Below are positions 51,700 to 62,798 of a DNA stretch of 64,000 nt, in pieces. The translations under genes and the position numbers were made by a program. This stretch comes from Cichorium intybus. Lineage: Eukaryota; Streptophyta; Magnoliopsida; Asterales; Asteraceae. Location of the stretch: NCBI GenBank assembly GCA_023525715.1, contig CM042011.1:5914566-5978565 (forward strand). The letters are read 5' to 3'. The notes below the pieces were generated by a model. It did not search any database and was not told the DNA's origin. It was given only the letters and a program-made list of their open reading frames with translations. The first letter of the stretch is position 1. Each line of letters opens with the position of its first letter.

Positions 51700-52768
51700 T
51701 TCGCGATTTAGTCGGTTTCATGATTCCTTACCTCAAGCATTCCATATGTTGCTCCAAACCCGTATGTAAACCGGAGAACTCCGACATTATTTGTTGAATT
51801 TTGTCGGAACGACCGGCAACTGACGAGTGAGAAGATGTCGCTTTTCCTTTTCGTTTTGTTTCATCCCGTCTCATCGGACGAGAAGGTTTTTCAACCACAA
51901 CTAAGTCATCTTCATTTAGATCGACTCCAACATGTGCATCCGATGTATCATGATCGACTCCAACATGTGCATCCGATGTATCTTAATACGACCTCGAGTA
52001 TGATGTTTTGCTCTGTTTAGATTAGCGCTTTTTCTTACCACCATTCTATTTTTCATTATTCTTTAAGATTTTCTAAATATATGTATATTTGAAAGACTTC
52101 ACTATGTCGTCTTGATAGGTATAGTTTGCTCTTCTAAAATTATCGTATCGCTTGCACCGCTCGTCCATCTATTCGTCAAATGTGTGACAATGACATTAAA
52201 GTGCATTACCTCACTGTTCATATTTGACCATTTGGTGTTGCATTATTCGTTGCTCCGGTAATCGTCCCCTTTCTTCATTCCAAGCCTAAAACGATTTGTG
52301 ACACGAAGCCAAATTTTATCACGACTTTGATCTGTCATGGAAACAACATATTCGGATATGTCAATCTATGCCCGTGCCAATTCACTCTCCACCTCTAGGG
52401 GTCATATTCGTTTTTAACCCTCCCTATCGGTTTCTCTTTTGCTTTCGCTTTCCATTTACATTTCTTTTGTAACGACTCTTCCTCGATTCCGATTCGGTTT
52501 TGGGTAGGGTCGTTTGGCGTTTGTAGTGGTGGTTATTGGAATTGAGTTTGGGATTGGAGTTGAGATTGAGGTGAAATTACGCAAAAGGGTTAAAGTTTTT
52601 AAGGGCCATTTGTTGTGAAAATAGTTGTTGTGGTAAAATTTGAAAATTGATATTTGGGAAATTGAGCTTTGAGAGTCGAATTGTGAAAGATAAATTGGTG
52701 ATGATGAAGGACCGTAGCCCCAAAAAATTAGGAGATGAGGTGTTGAATGAATTTGGATTGTTAGTCAT
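51700..52768 (-). pseudogene. Decayed Myb-like/NAM-associated ORF1 (PIF/Harbinger type)
   Basis: From ATG 52768 the minus strand reads MTNNPNSFNTSSPNF, an Asn/Pro-rich start. Further on, in another frame, it reads IDISEYVVSMTDQSRDKIWL and KWSNMNSEVMHFNVIV, the pattern of a Myb-like domain, and then DTSDAHVGVDLNEDDLVV and RPMRRDETKRKGKATSS. This order fits ORF1 of PIF/Harbinger elements and the related NAM-associated proteins of plants. Several stops (one at a likely Trp codon) and frame changes show that it is dead. A 33-bp tandem duplication lies at about 51915-51982 (DTSDAHVGVD twice). Confidence 0.65.
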
Positions 52769-53600
52769 GGTATACAACATAAATAGATATAGAAAAATGG
52801 TGTGAATAAAAATAGTAGATGTGGTGGTATTTATAGTGTATATATTAAATGGTTAAAAAAAACAAAAAATCCCAACGGCTCCTTTCCAAAGACTCTTTTC
52901 CAATGACAACAAGGTGTCCATGCTGATTCATGCCGATAACACGAGACAGTGTTTACCAGCGGCATCGGTGTGACACGTCGGTATGCTGAAGACATCACAC
53001 GTCCACACCGTGTAACCTAAGGAGCTGGTGACTGATTGATTTTTTGGAAACAACTTATCAAGCTATAGTTTATAAAAGTTATTTTTAGTCATTTTACACA
53101 TATAATGTAATTAAAACACTTATTTTAAAAACAACTTATCAACTTATAACTTTTTGCCACCACAAAAACTAATCCAATCACTTTTTAAAAACACATTTTT
53201 AAAAAATTATAAACTAATAAGCATTTTTCCTCAAAAGTGTTTATACCCTTAGAGTTACATTTTTTTTAAATTAACATCTTTTACTTAATAATGTTTTATT
53301 GGTTGTCTTAATTATTTGTCATTTAAAGTTTTTATTTTTTTAACTAATTAAGTTTTATTATATATAACCTTTAATATTAAATATTAAATTCATAATAATC
53401 ATATGATATCTTTATTACCGTTTTCTAGTTTTATGATTATAAATGTAGTGCGAACTCTATTGTGCGACAAGATAAAAGTAAAATATGGACTTTAGATTTA
53501 ATTATATTTATATTAAATTTATATACAGTTATATATTATTTTTATTTAATGATATTGTCAAATACTTTTAAATTTATTATTATAACATATGCTAAAAAAT
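52769..53600. other. Intergenic DNA, nothing recognised
   Basis: AT-rich with some GC-richer sequence at 52920-53030 but no gene. Confidence 0.45.
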
Positions 53601-55989
53601 AACAAATTAGATGATGAGTCTTTATAAGATATTTGTTGAAATTTAAAAAATTTACGAAAACTCGGGGGATTTCGGGTCCAAGATCTTTCGCTTAACAATA
53701 AAAGAAGATACATAAATAAATTAAGTGCTAAAATGTAAAGGAATGATGCAGAAATATAAATGACTTGAAATGTAAAGTTGCGGAATATTAAATAAATTGT
53801 AAAGAACAAGTGCAGAAATTAAAAGACAATAATTAAACGATATGATGTAATTCGTATTTTTCATTGATAAACGAAAGGTGTTACAGATTTAAAGTTAAGG
53901 TCAAACACACTTTCTAGTCTAAGATGAATTACGTGGAGATCTAGAGTGGTTAAAAGAAGAGGAGATATGATGTTCTTGAGGTGATTGGAGATGTTGAATG
54001 TTCTTCATGGACTGTCAGGTGAACTTCATCATCAATTTTTCAATTTCATTGCTGAATAAACACTAAATATTTCAGAGCATTTACCCAACATATCCCCCTA
54101 ATGATATAAAATGTTGAGGGTTGGGATATTCACTTCAGACAGCGGTAGTGATGTAGAAATTATTCACTTAGAGCTCCACTTGTGAAAATGAAACTTCCAA
54201 TGATAAGAGTAAAATTACAAAATTTCACACTCAAAGAGAAATTTAGCAAGGCCTGAAATTTGGTTGCGAAAACCAAAAATCATTGCCACGTAGCTTTACT
54301 AAACTAGATCTTTGATATCAAAACTCTAAAATTCTAACTCTCTAAAACTAATGAGTATAAAAGTTCATAATCGAAACTGCTTACATTTGATAAAAAAGAT
54401 GAAAACATTAAAATCTAAATTCTATGATCAAAATTTTGAAATAAGGAAAATTTTGAATGACCGACTAAGTTGTACTGTGATATTGGATCCCCCCAAATAT
54501 TGATGGGGTTTTGGAAAATTTGAGAAAATCTTCTTGGTCATGAATTTTATTGGATAGTGGTGATTCGTGCTATATGTTCGAAAATTTTGAAAAATTACAA
54601 TTTGATAAAAATTTGAAAATTTCTTGATGTTGATATGTTGTTACTGTGTTGAATGAGTTGTTGTTGCTTTGATCTCAAATGATAGAAAATTTGAAGTTAC
54701 CAGCTCTTCCTAAAACTTCTTGGTGCCACGAGATGTGCAAACCTTCTCCATAGAGCATGTTCAAACTTCTAGATCCTTGTCATTCGAATGCGACTTGGCA
54801 CGCACCTACGTCGCCGCAAGAACCGAATCGTTACAGCCCCCACTAAGAAATTGCTTTATTCGAGAAACGAACCCTTGACTTTAGCTTCGAAATCACTTGC
54901 TAGATCTGGATGCTGCCATCGTGTTGATACCAACAGCTGAGTCTTGGTGTGATCAGCAGTTTGATTTCCTTGTCAGTAGTCACCTAGTTGAGTCTTGGTT
55001 TTCTGAAAGCTCTTACTTTCACCCAACTAAGTTGACACCTCAACTTCAACTTCTCTTCCTCACAATCTTCTAGTAGGTCTTTTGAAGTTAAACTTGTCTC
55101 TCTTTCTTTTGATTTCGGTTCATCGATGGTCATCTCTTTTTCCCTTTATATTTTATTATTTATTATTATTTATTATTATTATTTATTTATTTATTTATTA
55201 TTTTATTTAATTTGTTATGTAAATTTCTGATAAAATTTCTGATGGAACTTTCTGATGAAAATTTATGATAAGATTTTCTGATAAGATTTTCTGATGAGAA
55301 ATTTCTGATGGAGAACAGTAACGGACTTCTTTGGGCAAAATGTGGAATTTCTCAACTTAGGTGTTACTATGCATCTAAGTTTTGAAAATGATAGAAGGTT
55401 GATGTGTGGTTAGACTTTGGTGTTATGAAGCACCAAAGCTTGATACATAAATTCAATCTTCTGAAGGAGAAGGAAGCGACGTCACTGATGAAAGAAGGAG
55501 ATGATGTCACTGGTGGGAAAATGGGTGATGTCACCAAACAAAAAGTACTGATACATTGATGGGTGTGGAAGAGAGTGAAAGAGATGTGTGAGCTGACGAT
55601 TTTCTTATAAAATCATTTAATTTATATCCCCCAAATGTATAAAAATTCAAAAAATCAAAGGGAATATAAATTATAGACAACATTTTAACAGCAAAATTTA
55701 ACGTTTTTATAGAAATTTTCAATGAACCATTTTCGAACAAAGATAGCCAAAATTTGAATCACGATCGTAAATTTTGTTTTCAATCTCCAACAAAAACGAT
55801 TTTCCGTCAAAAACATATTAATGCTTAAATTATGAAAAATGATTTGTTTTACTTGTCTTTACACATTTCAGTCATTTTCGTCATTTACGATTTTTTTTTG
55901 TTTTTGCAGAAACAAAATTGAGCACAGTAGCATCTAAAGGACCGATAGCGGGTTTTCAAGTTTATAAAAACCTTATGGCCAGCTACTAT
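53601..55989 (-). mobile_element. Probable coding-poor interior of a minus-strand LTR element
   Basis: The region lies behind a primer-binding-site-like sequence at 55990-56003. It has no gag or pol. GC-richer blocks at 54780-55100 and 54000-54180 carry no long ORF. A repeat of TTTCTGATGA/TTTCTGATAA units lies at 55225-55310. I cannot identify the far LTR, so the left limit is approximate. Confidence 0.35.
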
Positions 55990-56003
55990 GGCTCTGGTAC
56001 CAA
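55990..56003 (-). promoter_or_regulatory. Primer-binding site (minus), initiator-tRNA-Met type
   Basis: The minus strand reads TTGGTACCAGAGCC, close to the TGGTATCAGAGC primer site of plant LTR elements, and lies two bases from a TGTTGAAAAG terminus (CA end on the minus strand). Confidence 0.55.
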
Positions 56004-56004
56004 T

Positions 56005-56380
56005 TGTTGAAAAGTAACAATATTTCATAAAATGAAAGTAAATTAGTTAATGTCATAAAAAGTTTTTAAAATGGACCTATGATTGAAGATGTTATAACCA
56101 ATCTTTCATTTTTTAAGTGTCACATTGTTGTCACGTTACACTCCCCTAACCATCCCCTTATTCTCTTAAATCTAGGAAATAAGTTCACTCACAACACTTC
56201 ACTCCCCAAAGTGTATTTCCAGTGTGAAGTACCCGCAAAGGGTGCTAAACCACCATGACTTTCCCCAAAATGGATGGTGTTCTCGCAGTGGTGGGTGTTC
56301 ACATCACCAGCCGCATTCGTGAGGTATACGCTCTGTTTCGCTTTAGGATGTTACTATTTTTGGATTAGGTGTCTAAGCCA
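56005..56380 (-). mobile_element. Likely 5' LTR of the minus-strand element
   Basis: It lies directly beside the minus primer-binding site, starting TGTTGAAAAG on the plus strand. The other limit is not certain; the copia LTR starts soon after. Confidence 0.35.
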
Positions 56381-56410
56381 TGACTTATAAATTGTATTTA
56401 TCTTATTAAT

Positions 56411-57124
56411 TGAAGCAAAGTCCATTTGGGTTGCCCTCATAGCTGGAGGTTTGGTATAGAATTTAGTAGAGAGAAAGGTTGATTTATTAATTGTTTAATA
56501 AATCAATAGAATTAAAATAAATAGTTTATTAATATATTAAAGTGATAATATATTAATTAGAAACTATATTAGTTAATCAGAAATTAATCTAGAATTAATT
56601 GGAATTAATTTAGTGATTAATTTAATTAATTAAAAGTGAAGGGACTGGTTTGTATTTATTCAATAGTTGAATAACTGGCTAGCCGGTGGAAGCCTTAAAG
56701 TTGGCGAGTTTATGGAGGCCACCTCCATGATTTCGCAAACCCTAATTAGGGTTTAGAAGGTTTGGTCCAAATGGTCAACATGCTTGTCCATTTAGGAGGC
56801 TCCTCTAGGGTTTTGACTGTCACCCTTGGAGGCTATAAATACAGCCTCATGGACACCTTAAACCCCGCGCCATTTGTCTCTCTCTGGAACTCTACTGACT
56901 TTCCTCCTCTTGCTTGGGTGTGACTCCATTTGAGGCAGGATACTTTTGCTGCTTGCTTCAAGAAGAAGAATCAAAGGTTGGTTTTTCTGAATTTTTATTC
57001 TTTAGAAATTATTGTTGGCCTTAGGTTTTATTATATATTCATTGATAGAAAAACATAGATCCTCTTTCTAGGTTGCATGTGAACTTAGGAATTTTGTAGT
57101 TCAGTGTTTGCTTAAAACCTTTCA
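56411..57124 (+). mobile_element. 5' LTR of a Ty1/copia element (about 0.7 kb)
   Basis: It ends in CA at 57124, one base before a perfect primer-binding site. A TATA box (CTATAAATAC) at 56833-56842 fits the U3/R border. The start at TGAAGCAAAG (56411) is the best TG candidate, but the 3' LTR is outside the window, so the start cannot be confirmed. Confidence 0.65.
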
Positions 57125-57125
57125 G

Positions 57126-57137
57126 TGGTATCAGAGC
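57126..57137 (+). promoter_or_regulatory. Primer-binding site of the copia element
   Basis: TGGTATCAGAGC is the standard 12-base match to initiator tRNA-Met used by plant copia elements to prime reverse transcription. Confidence 0.95.
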
Positions 57138-58375
57138 CTGCTTGTTTTTATTATGAATTGCTATAATTGATTTTGTGACCAAGGGTTTTTTGCGAAAAAT
57201 ATAACCCTTGGAAGGCCTTGATCGACATTTGTGGCTAGGGTTTTGAAAACCCTAGCCTCCACCCCCTTGTTGGCATTTTTTGCATGCTTAGGAAAGTAGG
57301 GTTGTTATTTTTGGTAATTGTTGAATAATTAAATAACTGGAACCTTAAACCTTTTCTTGCTATTTTCGATACACTAGGGGTTTAAGATAGGTAAATTAAT
57401 TTGATTAATTTTGTGATGCCTATCTTTGATTTAATTAATTTAATTAATTGTTAATTAAAAGATAAATTAAATCACTTAAAGATTTAAATTTAAATTTTAA
57501 AAATTATATGATACTTTGCAAAAATTAAAAGATTAAATCTAAAATATTTTAAAAGTTAAAATACATCTTATATATTTTATTATTAACAATTAATATTTTA
57601 TATATAAGATAAATTGGTTAGTCTTACCGTTAGTAGGCCTCATTCACAAAACTGTCCTATAAAGAGGGTATAAGGCGACTGGCTATAAAATGGTAGTCTA
57701 ATGGGTGTCCACTCTCACCCACCGCTCTCCTGGTCAGTCGAGTGTCGTTAGCCGAACAGGTTAGATAGGATCGCTTAAGCCTCTTAAAAGTATAATGCTA
57801 ATATTAAAAGTACTATAACAATTTATAAAATCCCAATCTAGTTACTTTTAAGAAAAATGTGAATTGATGCTAACCTATAAAGTTGTACATTGCACTTTAT
57901 GAAACATTGGTGGAGCGTGTGTGGATAACCGGCACACCAATAGGGGTTCATAAAGAGTTGCAATGGGTTTCTCGATCTTACCATTATTGATCGAGCGTGT
58001 GTGGTTAACCGGCACGTCAATTAGAGATGGTAATTGACTTCGAGAGTACCAAGCTAACTTGTATGGTTATTCACACCCGGTTTGTGATCATCGGTATCCC
58101 AGTCACAAACAGTGGGGCATATCCGAGATTAAACATGCTATTGAACAGTTCAATAAATTTCAAAAGAAACTAGGAATTCCATTATAATATGATTATTTTC
58201 CGCGGTGGAATTGGCTGAATCGTCATTCGCCTACCTTTATAAAATTTACAATTAGACTACGGCACCCCTATTCTAAGTTGTGAAATTTTATAGTTGGGTC
58301 CTAGCCTTATTATTATAATTGGGTTAATATTAAGGATTATATTTATATCTAATTAAAACTTACCTTCTTTTATAG
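57138..58375 (+). other. Untranslated leader of the copia element
   Basis: This long leader lies between the primer-binding site and gag. The block GAGCGTGTGTGGATAACCGG and its variant (GGTTAACCGG) occur at about 57914 and 57992, each followed by CACGTCAAT or CACACCAAT. It has no gene. Confidence 0.6.
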
Positions 58376-59284
58376 TTGTCTTCCGCTGAGACACCCGTTC
58401 CCCACTCAAACTCCAGTAACGTCACCTCGATCCTCTCGTTGTGCTCAAAAGTGACATTGGATGACACTAACTACAATGACTGGATAAGAAACATCAAAAT
58501 GGCTCTGCGGTTCGAGAACAAAGAGTATGTTCTCGACACCGAGCTAGTTGAGGTTGACCTTGATACAGCTACTCCTGAGGATGTTGCCTCATATCAAAAA
58601 CACTGTGATGATGCGACTAAAGTGGCCTGCATCATGATTGCTACAATGAAACCCGAGTTGCAAAGAATATATGAAGACTACTGGCCCTACGAGATGCACA
58701 AGGACCTTGCGGAAAAGTTTCGCAAGCGAGCGCGTGTCGAGAGGTGCGAGGTGGTTAAAGCCTTCACTGAAAGCAAGCCTAAGAGCGGAGAGTCTGTCTG
58801 CACTCATGTGCAAAGGATACAGGGTTATGTGGATAGGCTTAGAAAGCTGGGTATGCTAGTGGATGAGGAGTTGGCCATTGACATAGTGCTTAACTCCTTA
58901 CCAAGGTCTTATGACCAGTTCACACTGGCTTATCATTTGAACAACACTCAGGCCTCTTTGTCTGAGTTGTACAACATGCTTCAAACAGCTGAAGACGGGA
59001 TGAAGGGTAAAAGTGTACCCTCAGTCAACCAGCCCGTCTTGGCAATTGGAAGTGGCAAGGGAAAGAAAAGGAAGGGCCCTCTCAGTCAGAACTGGAGGGA
59101 AAAGGTTCATGTCGGGTCATCCAGTAATGGCCCGAGACCAAGTCTTCCGACATTCCACATATCGCCAACCGCAAAGATGCCGACTGCTTTTATTACAAAG
59201 AAAAGGGTCATTGGAAGAGGAGCTGCCCGAAATATTTGCAGGACATCAAGGACGACAAAGTGAAGCCGACGTCAGCATGTATGT
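58376..59284 (+). pseudogene. Copia gag, with lost start, frameshift and damaged zinc knuckle
   Basis: The frame opens TTG TCT TCC at 58376, where an ATG would be expected. It includes YNDWIRNIKMALRFENKEYV and RSYDQFTLAYHLNN, the UBN2-type gag of plant copia elements, which forms the particle and packages RNA. Near 59123 one base is missing; after that the original frame shifts and continues to CFYYKEKGHWKRSC, a zinc knuckle in which the second Cys is Tyr. The solo LTR at 59285 then interrupts it. Confidence 0.88.
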
Positions 59285-62094
59285 TGTCACACCCCAAAAC
59301 CGTATTGGCAGAATAGTTTAAGGGTGGATGACTTCATGAACAATATCATAACAAAGTTACACAATAGTGAAATCCAAGCAAACAACCATCATTACATAAT
59401 TGCAAATGTTACATCGTTTAGAAGTTGCGTGTTTCAATCACAATTACAAATGATTTCAAAATGAACAAAAACGACGTCGTAACGTCTCTTCAAATCACGC
59501 TGAGGCTTACCTTATCAATTCCCTGAGAATACAAGTAGTTTGAAAAAGTGTCAACAATTAAGTTGGTGAGTTCATAAGATTTTGTATAAGAAATGTCCTT
59601 TGTTTGTAAACGATAGTGTTGAAAACCAAGAAAATCCAATATTTTCTCATAAAATGTTCAAGTCTTTAAATCCCAAAGACTAAAATGTAAATATGTAAAC
59701 TGTAGTGTACTTTCTGTGAAATGTGTGTTTCCACGTAAACAATTTATAAAAATATTAAGTTGATTATTTTCCCATGTGAGATACCATATAACCATACTGT
59801 GACTAGTTGGCCTGCTGCGACGTTCTTCAGGCGTCGGAATGTTAGACATTTGGACACCTCAGACCTGCCGGTCAAGCTGTAGCTAGCAGCTCAGGTGCGG
59901 GGTTTGTCAAGCCCCGTATAGATCTATACTCAAATATCGCGCTCTCTTACCGAGACTCTGGTTATATAAATTCAGGACTTATATTAGGTACTTATAAAAG
60001 TACTGTGAAGATTCATCTCACAAAAATGTATGTATTCCAATCAACTTGTTTACGTACGTTTTGTATACAAAAACTCTTGAAATCGTCCATTATCATTTTT
60101 CCCATGATAATATAGTATAGTATAATAATTATATATTTTTATATAATTATTTTTGTCATGTTCAAATGTCATAATAACCTTTTGTTCATAAACAATAATA
60201 GTCTATTTTTAGTAATTGCGTCGTAATAACCTTATTTTTACGAACGATAGCGAAATGACTTATCCAAAAGATTATAATTATCATCTTTTGAGGTATTTCT
60301 CACAAAAATAGTGTAATATCTTGATTATAACCATTTTTGCTAGAAAATATTGCCTTTATTTAAAAAAACGTAGTTTTTACTAGTTTTCGTTTTTATAACG
60401 TTTTTACTCAAGATCTAGCATCTTTGTACACTTTATTTGTAGTTTAGTAACTTTTACACAACTTAATATGTCAAAGTGTTCATAATACATGAATCTACTC
60501 ATGTTTCATGCCAAATTCATATTTATAACATTTTTGTTCAAGATCTAACATTTTTACACACTTTAATTATAGTCTAATAACTTTTATACAAGCATATTAT
60601 GTATCATTATGAACATCTTACAAAGATCTACCCATATTTCACGTCAAAGGTATTTATACCCAAATACTAACTTTATAAACTTGTGTAAATCAACATATAT
60701 ATCATTTAAACACATATAAACTTGAATAAACAACATATATAGTTAAAGAACTTGTATTCTCCCCCAAAAAGGTTTGAAAAGGTGAAAATGAGGGGTATGA
60801 ACTCACCTTGAGTGTGGATCTTAAGATTCCTTGGAAGAAGATTGAAGATTTTGGTTCTAAGACCCGGAGGACCCTTGGACAAAGCTATTATCCAATGGAT
60901 TCTCGTGAGTATGTGTGTGTAAAAGAGTATATGAAGGTATTTAGAACTTAAATCACTAGTTGATCATAACTTACCAAGAGAGCTTGAAAGATCTTTGAAG
61001 ATGATGAAGATTTGAGCTCAAAGACCTTTGAACAAAACTAATATCCAATGGATATGGATGGATGTTAGTGTGTGTAAAAGGTGTAAAACTTGTGTTATGT
61101 TGTTTAGAATCAAAAGGGGAATGAAACTTACCACTTGATCTTGTGAAAGAAGCTTGAAATTTGAAGTTTAAGGAAGATGATGATGGTGGTAGTTTGGCCG
61201 AGAGCAAGAGAGGAGAAAGAGAGGAGAGTGAGTTGGTGATTTGGTTCAAAATGAGATGGTATGGTTTCTTTTTGGTAGATTTGATCTTGACTTTTCTTAT
61301 TATAAAATTCTAGCCTTTTAAGGCCTATGATTATAAAAATGAGATAAAGCTTTTGGTGTGATGGTTTGTCCCCTAAGAGGGGGGGGGGGGGGGGGGGCTG
61401 CCGATTTGGGGAGGGGGTGGGGTGGGGTGGGGTGGGCTAGTTTTTATAAAATAGCAATGTACTTATATAAAATGTGTGATTTTTATAAAATAGTAAGTCG
61501 TTTTAGTGAAATTTTGTGCGTTTTTGACGAAACGAATTTCTAAATAATTATTTTGCATAAAAACATTGCCAAACATTTATTTTGATTGAATTTTGACTCG
61601 TTGGATGTCGAAATACGCGTTTAAGCGCAATATACTTCCGTTTTCGCGATTTTCGGCATTTTACCGAAAATTGCATTTAGCTTTGAAATTAAATACTAGA
61701 TATTATTACGTTACTTATCATATGAATTGTTATTTCATATTTGATGTTTAAGGCACCTCATTTTGTATTTTGAGTCCAAACCCTGTGTACATTTATCCGT
61801 TCACAGCGGTTTAATCGTTATAACTTTCACATATGAACTCCGTTTTCGATGTTCTATATATCCACAGTTTCGTATTTACGAGTAGATCGTTTTATGAATA
61901 TTATTATTATCAGAATAATAACTGTCCGTATTTTCGATTTTTAACCGCTAATTGTTCTGATTTAGCATACGAAATACTATAATGTTAATATTTCTTCGCA
62001 AAAGTTATGGAAAATAACTTTTCAACATATAAATTAACGTATGCTTCGTTTGACTACAGTTGACTTTTGTTGACCAAAATTTACAATTGTCACA
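59285..62094 (-). mobile_element. Solo LTR (2810 bp) inserted in the copia element, TSD TATGT
   Basis: It starts TGTCACACCCCAAAACC and ends AATTGTCACA, flanked by TATGT at 59280-59284 and 62095-62099. The likely orientation is minus: TGTGACAATTG is then the 5' end, with a possible TATA region near 61310 and a Ser-rich minus ORF at 60971-61249 that I regard as incidental. A G run of about 18 lies at 61380-61397. No interior sequence is present. It joins the copia gag to its protease part when removed. Confidence 0.92.
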
Positions 62095-62099
62095 TATGT

Positions 62100-62798
62100 A
62101 CACTATATCTAAAAACTCACCATTTTCCAGTTCTTGGGTCCTTGATACAGGATGTGGTTTTCACATCTGTTCTGATTTGCAGGGCCTAAAGGAAAGTAGG
62201 GAAGTGGAGCACGATAGATTGAACCTGATCATGGGCAATAGGAGATTGTCGCTTGTTACCAAGATCGATGTCTATAGTTTAGTGCTTAGTAGTGATGTTT
62301 GTTTAGATTTAATAAATTGTTGATATTCGCTAGAAATGGCAAGAAACAAAAGTTCGTTTCATGCATTGTTCAAACAAGGCTTTTAGTTTTCTTTTGATAA
62401 TGATATTGGTTCAATTTCTGTTTTCAAAAATGGTATTTTTATTTTTACTGCTTTGCCTTGTGATGGTGTGTAGGAAACTGTGCAATGTGTTGACAATATA
62501 GGACATAGTGTTCATTATATTGATTCTTCAAGTGGTGAGAAAAGGCATACTTCTGGCACTGTCGTCTTGGGCATATTAACAAGAAACGCATCGCCCAACT
62601 CCAAAGGGATGGAGTGTTGGAATCATTCGACCTTAAATCGGATGATGTATGTGAATCTTGTCTTTTGGGCAAGATGACTAAGTCGCCTTTCAAAGGGTCT
62701 TTTGAAAGAAGTGAAGGTCTATTGGACATCATACACACAGATGTGTGTGGTCCCTTCACATCAACCACAAATGATGGCACGCAGTTCTATGTGACCTT
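62100..62798 (+). pseudogene. Copia protease and start of integrase, with stops
   Basis: SSWVLDTGCGFHICSDLQGL carries the DTG motif of the aspartic protease. A TGA at about 62320-62322, where Cys is expected, ends the frame. Further on GHINKKRIAQ and DDVCESCLLGKMTKSPFKGS represent the pre-integrase zinc-binding region, and DIIHTDVCGPF holds the first catalytic Asp of the integrase. One base is missing at about 62797, which shifts the frame to that of the next entry. Confidence 0.88.

Noticed and set aside
60971..61249. 92-codon minus ORF (Ser-rich) in the solo LTR
   Set aside because: It is inside an LTR, where leader ORFs are common, and shows no domain. I left it as part of the LTR.
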